From positions 620,001 through 684,000 of the forward strand of contig RCTD01000013.1 of assembly GCA_014898415.1 (NCBI GenBank): DNA of 64,000 nucleotides, written 5' to 3'. Below the pieces are notes generated by a model. That model was given only the letters and a program-made list of their open reading frames with translations, did no database searches and was not told where the DNA came from. Made by a program: the position numbers and the translations under genes. Every line of letters starts with the position of its first letter. The first letter of the stretch is position 1. Source of the stretch: Stromatinia cepivora (taxonomy: Eukaryota; Ascomycota; Leotiomycetes; Helotiales; Sclerotiniaceae). This document shows positions 12,821 to 25,104 of this stretch, piece after piece.

Positions 12821-13189
12821 AATCCTACAATGGCCTCATTTCCAACAAATAATATCTTTAATATAAATATTGTTTCGTTTTTAATTAATATATTAATTTT
12901 CTGATATAAATTTGATTATTTGTAATTAATTTTCATTAATAATCTTTTAGAATTATATAAGGATTAATTTTATCCTTTTTTTTGGAAAAAATTTGATATT
13001 CTATTAAAAAAAAAAAACTTCAAGTATTCTATTAGCGTTCTGTTTTTGAAAACAGAAATATAATTATTATTGTATATAAATCTATTCATTATATTCCTTA
13101 AAAATAATATCAAAGGTTTTATTATTAATTATTATTATATATAAATTCATTTATTATATTCTTCAAATATAATATTAAAGATTTTATTA

Positions 13190-13262
13190 TAATTTCAATT
13201 TCAATATCTTCAATTTCAATATCTTCAACTTCAATATCTTCAATTTCAATATCTTTAATTTT
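13190..13262. repeat. 15-bp tandem repeat
   Basis: Four to five copies of a TTTCAATATCTTCAA-type unit with single-base variation, in non-coding AT-rich DNA. Confidence 0.75.
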
Positions 13263-13525
13263 TCCAACAATTTTTATATTCAAATTTTTTTAGTTTTTTG
13301 ATAAGATTCTAAAGATTCTTTATATATTTTCGTTTTTTTTCGTTTTTTTATTTAAATGATTTGTATAATTTGTATAATTTAAAAATTCGTTTTCGAATTT
13401 TATAAAATAGAATAGAATTCGATTTGTATATCATATTTATATCTTTCAAATAAATCTTTTCAATTCCTTTTTCTTGTTTTCTTGATTTTCTTGATTCAAA
13501 GGTTTTTTGTAATATTTTTTATATA

Positions 13526-13760
13526 TTTTCGATAATATTCCGAAGGGTTTTCGAAAGCTTATTTTGAAATCAAATTCGTATATATTTTGAAGATAAATTT
13601 CGAAAATAAATTTCGAAGGGTTTTCGAAGGTTTTCGATAATATTCCGAAGGGTTTTCGAAAGTTCATTTCGAAATCAAATTCGTATATATTTTGAAGGTA
13701 AATTTCGAAAATGAATTTCGAAGAGTTTTCGAAGGTTTTTTCGATAAGGTTCGAAGGCTT
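13526..13760. repeat. 105-bp tandem repeat, two full copies and a partial third
   Basis: Units start with TTTTCGATAATATTCCG at 13526 and 13631. They are nearly identical over 105 bp and differ mainly by transitions. A partial copy follows from about 13736. Smaller TTTCGAA motifs recur inside each unit. The minus-strand reading frame across it simply mirrors the repeat and is not taken as a gene. Confidence 0.8.
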
Positions 13761-15754
13761 CTTATAAATCAAAAAAAATAAGGTTATTTCCAAAATTAAT
13801 TAACGAATTGTTTTCAAAAATGAATAAAAAGAAATATAAAAATCATAATAAAGAATCGACTAATATTTGAATAACAATAGATTTGGATTTAGAATCAAAA
13901 CTTTTCATTACTTTTTTAATCATATTGAAGAATTCCCCCTTTGTATAAATGAAAACTCTTCAAACTAACGTACAATTCGGCCCGCTTTCGGCTAGCCCTA
14001 GTTTCGTAATTGAGGTTCGTAACAAAAATCGTTTTTTTTATATTAAAAAGATACTTTCTAATTTTACAAATCTATTAATAAGTAGAATTAGTTTTTAAAT
14101 TTTTTGTATTAATATTTAATTTATTAATTGTTTCTTTTGAATTAGGATTATCTTCTGTTAATTTTGGATATCTTTTTTATAAAAAAGATGATTATTTATT
14201 CGATTTTGAAGAGTATTTTTTGATATATTATAATTTGAGTAAGCTTTTTATATTTATATTCTATTTGTAATTGTATCTAATATTATTATAATATTATCTT
14301 CAGTATAGGGTTTCGATATTATATAAATAATAATATATTAAAATTTGGTAATGATTCATTAAAGTTTAAAGGTTGAGGGTAATTTATATTGAAGTGGTAA
14401 ATTGAAATGGCCGGAAAGTGGGGGTGGTCAGAAACTAGGGTGGTTGACTTATTGATGGATGGTAGATAGTTTCTATAAGCCAAATAGTATGAGTACTTTG
14501 TCACCTGTTTTATTCCATCTCCATTCCCTCTCTTTTCTTCCATATTCTTTCTCAAGCATAAACCCTTCCCTCTACATATCGCCGCAGTTCCGAATGTGAA
14601 CAGCCACTCCCCCAATCTTCTCAGCTCCAACTCAGATGCTATTTAGATTCTTTCCATCACATAAACTACTCAGGGAGAATCCATAAAATAATAACTCGGA
14701 ATCTCCAATCTTTCCAGCAATTGGGCCATGGTGGTTCCAGTCCTCTTGCTGCTGTTGCTAGGAATGCTGGCTTCGGGTTTGAGGTTGAGATTAAAGGTAG
14801 AGAGGTTTGCATGAGTTGGAAGGCGGCGATAGGGATAGAGAACAAAAGGATTACCGGTATCCCATAATGGTGCCGAGAGTAATAAGCAGCGATGTTTAGA
14901 AATCTGACGCGATCAGTCTGCTCCAAAGAGATTTTCAGACGAGAATAGCCGGTTTTATTTTTTCATCAAGTATCCTTCTACCATTATCAAGTATATTCTC
15001 ATCTCATTTCACAATCAAATCGTGCTCCTGATCACTCAAACGGGCATTTAGATGTGAATGGTGATCTCCATCTGTGAACAGATGGATATGATTTGCGGTC
15101 ACTCATTGGGTGAATCGGCCTCTTCAACGAGTGAATCATACAAATCATTCACCTTTCTGTATCAAGAACTTGCTTTTAAAATTTCATATTCCTTTTTATT
15201 TCTCCCTTAAATGATGACTTTTGACTTTTGAGACGAATATCCCTGATATTGTGTTCAACTGAAACACAGAGAATTCACAATTTCGGCTCCATGATCACAC
15301 CTCTACTGTAGATATGACTTCCGCTCGAACAACCCTTCCCATTGATTGCTGGAGGGATCATGATTTTTTGGTCATTCATATATCGACGTCGATTTATGGT
15401 TTTATCATCATGATACTTACATTATCGCCTAAAAGCTATGTTCTCATCCAATCTTCCATTTCCAGATCTCTAACCCGGTAATGCAAAAAGGGAATTGGAA
15501 AAAGAAGCGAAGAATGACATTTGTTGCCGTATAAGCATTATATTTGTCGTTCTTCTAATTTATTGCTCCATCAGTTTATACTTTGGTTCACATCTGGTTT
15601 TGCCATTGTTCTTCACGGTGTTGTACTAATCATTGTTTAAATCAAAAGGCTATAGCTACCGTAAAATTGCTCTTCAGCTATGGCTCCGACCATAAAATTA
15701 CGGATCCCATTTCTGCTTGCGATAATGATCTCTCTGATACACTAACCCTGACCT

Positions 15755-15943
15755 AGATCATTTCGTGGATCTCTTCAAACCACTATCCAGATTGCTAGAA
15801 ATTACAGAACAGGAGATGATCGAACGTCATGTGGAGCTCACTGATCTATGCCAGGAATTATATAAATTGGATGCTGTCGAGAACTGCAGAGTAGTATTTG
15901 ATAGTCAAGTCGAGCGGAGGATATCGGAAAATGATAGTTTTGT
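15755..15943 (+). other. Candidate orphan internal exon
   Basis: A 63-codon open stretch lies between a good acceptor (CTAACCCTGACCTAG ending at 15754) and a consensus donor (GTAAGT at 15944). The translation is hydrophilic and helix-like (LLEITEQEMIERHVELTDLC). I do not recognise the protein and found no convincing flanking exons, so it may be a gene remnant or chance. Confidence 0.25.
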
Positions 15944-17070
15944 TGGTAAGTTTCTTTGAAGAGATGAGTTTGATGAAGAAGAGTCCTGAGTAAGAATGGA
16001 GTTTTATGAGAATGCAAAATGCTTCAATGCAAAAGAGATGCATCTTATAAGATTTTGCATCATCATGAGAAACAAGTAGAAAGTTTTCGAAACAACTTTA
16101 TGAGACTAGTTGATTTTAGTATATTCTATCATTGGGTTAGGGTTTAGTGCCATGAAATCTTCTGCTTTTTACGAAAGAGGATGTGAGGCTATACCCCCTC
16201 ACCCAGTTTCCGGTATTACGGATCCAGCTACCTCTGCTAATTAGTCTCATTGATATGCGACCAGTTTCCAAATAATGCCACGCACTTTTTGCAAGATTTA
16301 CGAATTTCGGAGCGAAATTTTCGCTACAAACACCACTCAGATGTTACTGTGAAGTAAGAGACAGTACTTAGCCATCAGTTCAAACATTGATTTTCAATAC
16401 AGCGTGTAAAGCATCTGCACCCAAAAACTTCACTTCTATATAAATAGCATCACATCAACAACTCAAAGGATCAAAAAAGGTTGAACTTCGGGGAGAGTAC
16501 AACTATCAGGGTGGCAGGAACAAAGGGGGTGAAGGGGATGACGATCGAAGAGCAACTGCGTTTGAATCTAAATAAAGATGGGGAGATTAGGAGGCACTTC
16601 AGTTCTTCTTTCCTTCCCTCTCTAGCTTTCAGTATGTATCAAAGCTGTGTGATCCATTAACTTTATGATTCCTCGCAATTTAATATCAATGATCACTTAG
16701 TGGTCTATGAACCATACTGGCTCTCACAAAGCAGAAGATATCTATATACCCCACTGGTCATTATGAATGTGCTTTTCCATTTTATTCCATCATGCATTGG
16801 CATGGAAGCATAAGGAGGTTTAGGAAGACAAAGAGTGGGAAGTCTTTGACATCGGTATTAAAACGTAAGTTTAACGAATCTCGGCATCCAAAAATTGTGC
16901 TTTGGTAAGCATCAGATAAACAGTGGCAATTGTTGGATTATGAAGAGAAGGGTTTATCGTTATATATATGGCAGAGTTCAAAAAAGAGGGTTTTTGGTAC
17001 GCATATGGCAAAATACCTACTGAGATAATCATTCATATCATAGGGCTAATTCACTTTCTCATCTTTAGCT

Positions 17071-17212
17071 CACAACACAAGAAGAGTTACAACGATTTAA
17101 ATGCGATATTACTTATTCCTCCAGGATTGCCACCGCCTTAGATATCCGACTACTTAAGAAATCCGAATCACTCATCACAATTGCACTGGAGTATGCAAAG
17201 TTGTACTGTTAA
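17071..17212 (+). other. Candidate orphan terminal exon
   Basis: A pyrimidine-rich acceptor (CATCTTTAG) is followed by about 46 open codons with balanced amino-acid use, beginning LTTQEELQRFKCDI and ending in TAA. It could be the last exon of the same decayed or unrecognised gene as 15755-15943. No known domain. Confidence 0.22.
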
Positions 17213-17584
17213 TCATTTATCTATTATAAATAGCCACAAGCCACGATTTCCGTGTTACTTGGTATCCTAACCCTCACAATAAACCTTTCCGACCAAACAC
17301 CCAAACACCAAATGCAGTCCGGGGTATTTCTGTCAACATAAATCCTAAACTCCGATAAATAACCCTAGGGTATTATTCACCTAACAAATTAATAATCCCC
17401 AAAAGAAATATCGGTCCGACATATAATCATGAAGGCCATCATCCATAAATCCATCACCCACCACATCAATAATTAATCCCAATCAGATAACACTCAAGAC
17501 CAATCCCCATACGATCTCCTTTTACCCGGCTTCGAATGAATAGCGGGTCATGTAGCTATTCCACCATCATCCAACAACCCCATC

Positions 17585-20500
17585 CTAGCTAGATGGTGAA
17601 GGGCCAAACTTATCCCTATTGAACGGCTTTCTGGGTGGTTCATCAAAGCCGAGCGGTTGGAACTGCCTAGGAGGCCCACGTGGAAGACCTTGCGATGATT
17701 CTTGAGGGCCACCATGAGAAGGTCTTTGGTAGAATTGTTGAGGGCCACCATTCCAGTTCATACCACCTAGGCCCATTTGCACACCAGCTTGCCAATTCAT
17801 CGAATCAGAATCCAACGAGTTTGATATCGTTTGATTGATATTGTTCTGATTGGGATTCATACCGGAAATGTGGTCAAACGCCATACCCATAGCCCTATCA
17901 AGATGTCCATTACCACTGCCACTTAATGGTTGTCGCATGCTACCTCTAGACGTTCGACTAGGCGGGTCATGAATAGATTGTTCGGGAAAGCTAGCCAGAT
18001 ACCCACCAGCAAAGCCTTGTGTTGAATATTGAGGATAATAATTAGCGTTTCCTTGATGGCCTGCGAAAGGTGGTTGTTGAAAACCTCCATGAGTGTATCT
18101 GTCGGTACCACCATTCATCGGCTGTTGGAAGTTATCATATCCCCCGCCAGTGCCAGGTGCTCGATAACCGGTTGCTGGAGTGTATCGCATGGTTGATGGA
18201 CTTTGTTGGTAGTTGCTTGATGATCCCATTCCATGTACTGGACCTGCATCAGGCAATGGCTGATTCTGACGAGCTCCCCGGCCAAGCTGACCATGATGCT
18301 GTTGTTGACCATGATTCATGGCAATGGGAAGTGGCTGCATTCCATTCATGGGACCAACATTAGGCATTTGTTGGCCCTGATTAACTCCCCATCCACCCTG
18401 AACCTGATTCCTTTGCTGAGAATAATTGGCAGCAACAGGATGGCTACTGGCCTCGTGATCCACCAGGCGTTGTACCAAAACGCCTTTCAGCCCCTGGGCG
18501 CGAAGTCCCAGAGCTCTGCATTTATCCTTCAACTGTGGTACTCGGTATGCCATATAGTGTCGTTGGCGCTTCATCATCGCGTTAGGATCTTGCTGTCCCA
18601 TCATTGGATTGTCATTCACGGGCACGGTAGGTTGGATCGGTGCTGGGGCGAGTCTCGCGCGCTTTGCCTCTTGTCCCATTTCTTGCCCCACAAAGCCAGA
18701 AGACTCTCCCTGCTCCTGCTCAATCCTTCTCCTTTTTGCATCAAGGAAAGCGGACGGATCTTTCACAGCTGAAAGCTTCGGCTTGAATGGCTCTTCACCA
18801 TTCGAGATACGGAGTCTAGGAAGTATCAGTCAGCGAAATATTCAACACTCATTTATCATCAGGTAACAACCTAGGGAGGTGAGCAGGTGAACTTACTGAT
18901 CCAGTGCATTGAGTCTCTCATGAGAAATCTTGATGTGTCTTGTGATGGGATTTCTTGGAGGGATAGTCTCTCCTTTAGCGATCAATACCGCGTCCTCGGC
19001 CATTCGCTTCGCAATCGCATTTTCGAAGCACAAACGTGGCTCAGCCAGAGGGAAGAGATACTTGAACTCATCGTATCTCATCCATGGTCTATGGTAGCCA
19101 TATTCGGCACGACTCTCGGATAATCGCGGTTTATTCTTCCGGGGACTCATTTGTGCATTGCGTCCGTCATTCTGAATATTCCCGGCTCCACCAACCGAGC
19201 TCTCTTCCTCGCTATCACTTGCTCCATCGCTGAGGCCGTCGTCATATTGGTTATTCGCTTGAGCCAAGTGACCATGATGAGGGAGTGGAGCTGCTTGATC
19301 CATTGGAAGATGCTGCAATCCAGACGTCCCCTGGGATACAGGAAGCTGAGTGACCCTATTATCAGAACTGGGGAAAGACAGATTGTTTTGAACTTCGGGG
19401 TAGTAAGACCGAAGAGGATGCAATCCTGGAGCTTGTTGCATGTGCTGCTCATATGGTGACGAGAAATCTAGAGGATTTGAAAAACATTCATTGTTCCTAG
19501 CAGAGCGCTGTCCATAATTTGAATAGCTGCTTGTAGGGGAGTGAGCAAATCGGCTTCGCGTCTCAGCCATTGAATGTTCCTGAGGTAGAGGACGATGAGG
19601 ACCCTGATTGTGGGGAGCCGAAAATTGTGCGTTGGTCGGGACTTGTGGATAGTAAGACTGAACAGGCTGTGCCTCCGGAGTCGGTTGAATTTGATTATTC
19701 TCGGGCGCCAAGTAATTTTGGGCGGGATTCGGAAAGCTCTCGTAGTGTTGAGCAGATTGCTGGCCATCTGCGTAGTCTTGGGAATGATTCTGTCCATCAA
19801 CCTCACCAACGTGCTTGTTGTTATCATTATCCACCGGTAAGCTCTCCTCATTGTCACTTGTGAGATCAATGACACCTGGAACCTTTGTGACTGGGCGGGG
19901 AGCATCCTGTGATTGGCGATTGATTCCCTCATTGGTCTTCTCAACCGTCTCCGAATCATCTCCAACTAGTATTGGGTCCTGCGCTGAATTGTCTTGTCTG
20001 TACTTGTCGCCAGGACCAGGTTTACCAAAACCAACGTGTCCTGCGAACGCCCATTTGAAATGCGAAGCCCTGCGAGACTTCGAGAATTCGCCAACTTCAG
20101 ATGATGAGTCATCTCCAAGAGGTTGGAACACAGATGGCGGGGGCCCAGAAAGTTTTGTAATTGGTCCAGTCGCACGAGCACCTCTTTGACCCCGACCACT
20201 CTTGGCATCAAGAGGTTTTGATGGAGCAGTCGAGTTTTCTTGGCCAACATTATTCTGCTGTTGGACAAAGGCATTGCCTACAGCTTGTTGGACGTCCGCA
20301 CTTGGAGTGCTGGGAAGATGGATTCTAGTTCCGTTGCTCTCCCCTGCAGCATCATGATTCTCCATCTCTAGTTCGAAATCTGCTTCAAAGCTGCGATCTG
20401 TAGCCTCTTCTATCGCCTTGGTACCTGGGTGATCTGGGAGGTGTAGTCCCTGTTGCAATGCGTTTGTACATGGGGTTTCGGGGAGATGAAGGCCCTGTTG

Positions 20501-21508
20501 CAATGCATTTGTACGTGGCCGTTCGGGGAGGTGAAGGCCCTGTTGCAATGCATTTGTACGTGGAGGTTCGGGGAGGTGGAGTCTATTTGGCTCCAAGACA
20601 GTCGCGATAGGAGTCGAAACATTGTTCTTATTTTTGACATTGTTGCAATGCCCGGTGTCGATTTCAGCGTCAAAACCATCGTCGTCGACATCTGGGGAGA
20701 TGATGCTGTCGCCCAGACCAGAATCTTCAAATTCTCCAAACAGGGAATCGTTGTCGAAGTCATCGTTGATCTCTTCTGCATTTTCCTCTGGGCCGTTAGA
20801 TGTGGAAGCAACATTATCGACATGATGTGGCGAATCAGACACATTTTCGGTAGTGTTGCTAACCTCTGGTGCTACAACCTCGGATTGATGTTCACCATCT
20901 ATCATTGGCACCTCGACTTCATCAGAGATGCTGCCGCCGAAAAGAGAATCATCGTCGGCAAAATCTATGTTTTCTTCTGGCTCCGGCTCAGAAGTCGCGG
21001 GAACAGGTTGTTCATCGTTGGTGTTTATTTCACCGCCGAGTTGACGTTCATCGGATACTGGCAATTCATTCTCGTAAGAAATGTCTTCACCAAAAAGAGA
21101 GTCACTGTCCGAGTAAACGTCGTTTTGTTCCTGCGCGGGATAAGAGGTCGTTGGAACAGATCGTTCATTGGTGTTATCAGCTTCATCATCACATTGGCGC
21201 TCAGAATCTAGCTTTTGCGGCTCTTCGGAGGGCTTTTCAGAGCTAGGTTCAGCTCCCATTTGAGGACGTTCTTTCTCCGATCGTGGTCGCAACCCAGAGA
21301 ACTCAGTGCCTTCCAAGACACTACGGAGGAACTCTGGAGTTTCTTCTCTGGAGGGCGTAGGTGAAGGAAGGGGGCTTTTCGGGAGCGTCTCGTCGTATAA
21401 GGACATTCCTGCATCTCTGTCGAGTTGAAACGATGATAGATCAAGGTCACCACCCGAAAAGAATTCCATGCCTGATGCCATGTCGTCAAAGAATCCTGAT
21501 TGTGACAT
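17585..21508 (-). CDS. Large disordered SAP-domain protein
   Basis: Two exons: 21508-18897 and 18815-17585. An 81-nt intron has donor GTAAGT, branch-like GCTGAC and acceptor CCTAG. The product is 1,280 residues. I start at the ATG beginning MSQSGFFDDM; the frame is open further upstream but without ATG. The first 850 residues are acidic and low-complexity. They hold three DSLFG-centred acidic repeats (about residues 140-270) and four 15-residue LHLPExPRTNALQQG-type repeats. A basic KRRRIEQEQ patch is followed at about residues 960-992 by a SAP-like helix-turn-helix (YRVPQLKDKCRALGLRAQGLKGVL split over helices). The tail is rich in Gly, Gln, Asn and Pro. SAP motifs bind DNA or RNA in chromatin and transcription factors, so a nuclear role is likely, but the exact function is unknown. 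The gene stands alone, with no neighbour within 3.5 kb on either side. Confidence 0.82.
20402..20583 (-). repeat. 45-bp coding tandem repeat in the SAP gene
   Basis: Four 15-codon units (LHLPExPxTNALQQG, the last diverged) lie in tandem. Units two and three are almost identical at the DNA level, so copy number may vary between strains. Confidence 0.85.
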
Positions 21509-24500
21509 CTTGTGATTTGTCGAAGGAGTTTTTGTTGTTTTAGAAAGGTACTGTAAAATTATTGAAAGTTCAAAGAGTAGAAGACCTTTGATACTCGTCA
21601 AGATGTTTATTCAAGAAGTTCTTGAGGATATGTGTTTGGATATCAAGATGTCTTGGAGAATCTTTTGAATTTTGGGTAGAAACTTTCTAATGTTATGTCG
21701 AGAAGATAGACGGGCTGGAGATGAACTTAAATACTGGTGAAAGTGTACAAGAAGTACGCTAATGAGGCTGTATTGAACTCAAAAAACTATACAAATATAC
21801 GGTTTATATCTACGGTTTTTACATAATCTTTCCTGACTACAGAGAACACGGTGATGGTACCGCAGCAGCTCATGGAACGGTTTTCACAAGGGCATTGTAG
21901 CCATTGTTGAGCGCGGGTGTATCTCGGTTGGATAGGAGATCGCAGTACTGAGCGCACATTTTCAAGAAGATCCATGGATCATGGTACCGTAAATCTCAGT
22001 ATACGATGCATAGACGACCGTTGCTTCTATTGTTCTGCGCGGGTGTACGTGCTGTTGAACGCGAATTTCTCAACTTCAGCAACCTCAGGGAAATGTATTG
22101 AACCAGCCTACGACCCGTACCAAGTTGATGTGGCAATTAACTCTGCATTAATCTTGAATAATTATTAGTAATTGGTTATGCAAGAGAATAGCCAGTTGAT
22201 AAGTGAAGGGAGATTCTATACCGAAATCGAGGGTGAAGACAGAAACTAAAAGGGCAAATTTGTGATATGTCTAGATTTCCAATAGTAGACTGAGAGGAAG
22301 GTCCAGATTTGAATGCAGATTAATTTGTTTACAGTTCTAATCAATCGCGGTCATCTCCCATGGACACAGTTCCATTCAAGAAGATTAAGGTGTTCCTGCT
22401 CTTGTATATATATCTCTTTGAAGTTCAACCGCACGATCGCACACTTTCCAAACAATTTATAAAGGCTGTAGGAGTATCTATCCCGATGCTTAGGGTTAAT
22501 TTGCATCTCTATCCATGTTCATCGGTGGAATAAGGGGAATGCAACCCTACTTATAAACGAGATTGGTACAGTAGCAGCATGAATTTTCTCATCATGTTTT
22601 GAAGGGATAGCATGCAGGCTGTTTCTTCTTTCTTTTTTCTTTTTTGGTATAATCGTACAGAGGTCAATTCCTTTTTGTGATTACTCTAGCAGATTAGCGG
22701 AGAAATGGAAGCTAGAGAGCGAGAGACGACTACACAATTGCATATGAAGAATGTATCTGACTTGGCTACAGGATTATTTAGCTAGATTTTCCCAGATCTG
22801 CGTCTTTTGTCAGGTCTCCCGAGCATGCAAGATCTATATGGGATAGTCATTTCGCACCTGAAGCCATTTTTTGTGATTCTTCCAGGAGCAATCCTTCATC
22901 TACATGTACGTGACTCAAACTCACGAAACGCTCAGTGATACATGGTCTAAGTGAGTACCAATGACCCTCTGCATGGTCATTGGGTGATTCTTGTGAATTG
23001 GTCATGAATTATATACTATGGGACACGGGAGAAAACATCAGCGGAGAGAAAATGGAGGTCACAAATCAGATGCTTTAATCCACGAGAGAACTGAATCTTG
23101 GCGTCAATTATCAAAGCTTCTCAGGCAGACAGATGCCGAATCTACTATGTTGATAGGAATTTACGCGCCAATTATCTGAGTAACCTACGAGGTATTTCTA
23201 GACACCTATCTCGCATCTTTAGTTCCCTTCCACATAACATAGCATCATTATTAGCCGAGTCTACGTATTCCAGGCTTAAGCGAAGTAAATGAAAAATGTA
23301 CCCCTTTTCATTATGACACATAAATGTCAAAAAATATGAGTTTACAATTAATAAAAGATACTTATCAAACCTACCGGGGATTAATTCCTCGAAATTTTCC
23401 CAGTACTAGGGTTTTCCCCTTCAAATAGTCTAGAAATTTGCCTCCATTGCACGGTAGAATGCTCCAAAACTCTGCGTGGTAGCGCCACAGGCTCAAGCAA
23501 ATACTTGACCAGTCACTCGCACACCATCGAGTCTTTCAAAGCCAAACACTGCTCACTACAGAATATGTGCTGCTAAGAATATAGAGTTCGGCTTCTCGGC
23601 GCCGATGACCTCAGCGGTGATTCTAAGACGGTCTGGCGATGTATATTTCGTAGCGTAGCATGAATAGAGTATCGCGTATTTTCATAAGGATAAAGCGGTA
23701 GATGATCAAGCCGAATGCAAGCTTCTTTGATGAACTACAGGCTGATGGGGAAAGATTTGCCTCTTCCCGCCTTTTTAAAATTGGTAATATCCATCGACCG
23801 AGGGAGGATACCTAACTCAAGCAGGTGGCCTTGAATCTCTTTTACCCTGGCCTTTTGATACGCATCTATAAAGAGATTTCATTGACTCCTCCAAATTGAA
23901 AGTTCGAAATAGCTTTGTCTATTACAATACGTGCTTCACAAGCTCCATCTCTTTATAGCGTGACGGATGCGTCTAGTCGAGTTGGGGGATTTGTACTCAT
24001 AAAACTAAATACAGTATCATCCATATGATTAGACACAAAACTACCGATGAAATATCGACAATATGCAAAGTATATGTATGGTGCACACATGGCGAGAACG
24101 TAGTGGAAGACCATCAATCTATCTATCTGCCATGGGCCATGGCAAAAATACACTCTCCCAACCTTGATAATTGCCAGCAGATAAGTTCATGCTTTCGTTT
24201 TGGTTAATGGAACCGTCCACGGGAGCTGCTTCCAATGGCAGGATATCTAGCAGAATAAAATTGAATTTTGATTCTCTGAGGAACAGCATATTAAATAGAC
24301 AGATTAAGTGAAGCATTTTTTACTTCGAGGGCGAGCGAATGAAAGCATCTATGGAAGTAGGGGATCAGCATATCATAAAAGAATAAAAAAAGACTAAAGA
24401 TCTAGGAATCCTTTCCTCTTCAAATGAATCAGTGAAAGAATCTGAGCAAACTCCCAGATCTTGGACACAAAATACCTAAAGCATGGCTAATGCCATCTAC

Positions 24501-25104
24501 CCATTTCACAACATTTCCGTAAAATAGACTCGACAAGAACATTCCAGAGATATACAGAATGCATCTAACTCTTACCAAACATTATTAAACAGTTTTACAT
24601 TTCAAGCCAACTATTTCCATCACCAGAAGCACGAAATACACAACGCACTGATCAGATAACGAGACGTGTAATGAATTGGAGTACTAGCCCCGGTATGGTT
24701 ATGATTTTGGACTTAGGATGGGTGATGGGTACACTTTGTGGTTGTATCTGGACAAACCTTAAACATCTTTTCTCGGGGCGATTTAGAGGTATGACAGGGA
24801 GGGGGGTACTCTTGGACTTCTCTACGAGGCAGTGAGACGGAGGCATAGCTGAATGGGTGTGAGAGGTGGCCGGATTTTTGAAGCAGAAACGGGGAACCGC
24901 GAGGAGAAGTGTAGGGATAAGGTCTGGAAGTCACGGATGTATTCTAGCCGCAGGGTTGTGTCAAAGCTACAGATTATATTGCTGTTCATCAAGCTATATC
25001 CTGGAACATGTCGTACTCTTGCTATACAGGTGCTCGAATGCAAAATGTGGTATCAACCCAAACGCCATCGCTGAAACAATATTTCCCAAGCTCTTGTTGG
25101 TGAT
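21509..25104. other. Intergenic region
   Basis: This 3.6-kb stretch lies between the start of the SAP-domain gene and the end of hus1. Base composition is normal. I see no reading frame with coding character or splice logic, no tRNA and no clear transposon. A short hairpin (CCAATGACC and GGTCATTGG arms, 22958-22983) is present. The left part presumably carries the promoter and leader of the SAP-domain gene. Confidence 0.6.

Larger units (their letters stand above)
11039..14320. other. AT-rich RIP-type sequence without a readable gene
   Basis: This is AT-rich sequence with the same stop-dense character as the retrotransposon. No protein domain could be read on either strand. Probably it is older transposon debris. 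Two small less AT-rich islands occur at about 12757-12842 and 13965-14035, and tandem repeats at 13190-13262 and 13526-13760. Base composition changes to normal gene-bearing DNA at about 14.3-14.4 kb. Confidence 0.7.
14321..17584. other. Intergenic region with possible orphan exons
   Basis: Normal base composition, no complete gene recognised. Two exon-like stretches are listed separately (15755-15943 and 17071-17212). A short open run from the ATG at about 16538 also looks coding but has no clear continuation. The 3' flank of the SAP-domain gene occupies the right end. Confidence 0.5.

Noticed and set aside
13446..13793. Minus-strand 115-codon frame with an internal protein repeat
   Set aside because: The repeat is explained by the 105-bp DNA tandem repeat; no coding evidence.
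14319..14926. Two minus-strand frames and a plus-strand LGHGGSS-like stretch
   Set aside because: No splice signals or domain; the kinase-like glycine loop resemblance is too short to support a call.
16130..16150. TTAGGG-like words (also near 22490 and 45550) as telomere remnants
   Set aside because: Only one or two units each; no tandem array.
18070..21246. Plus-strand frames of up to 252 codons across the SAP-domain gene
   Set aside because: Shadows of the opposite-strand gene; repeats there mirror the LHLP repeat.
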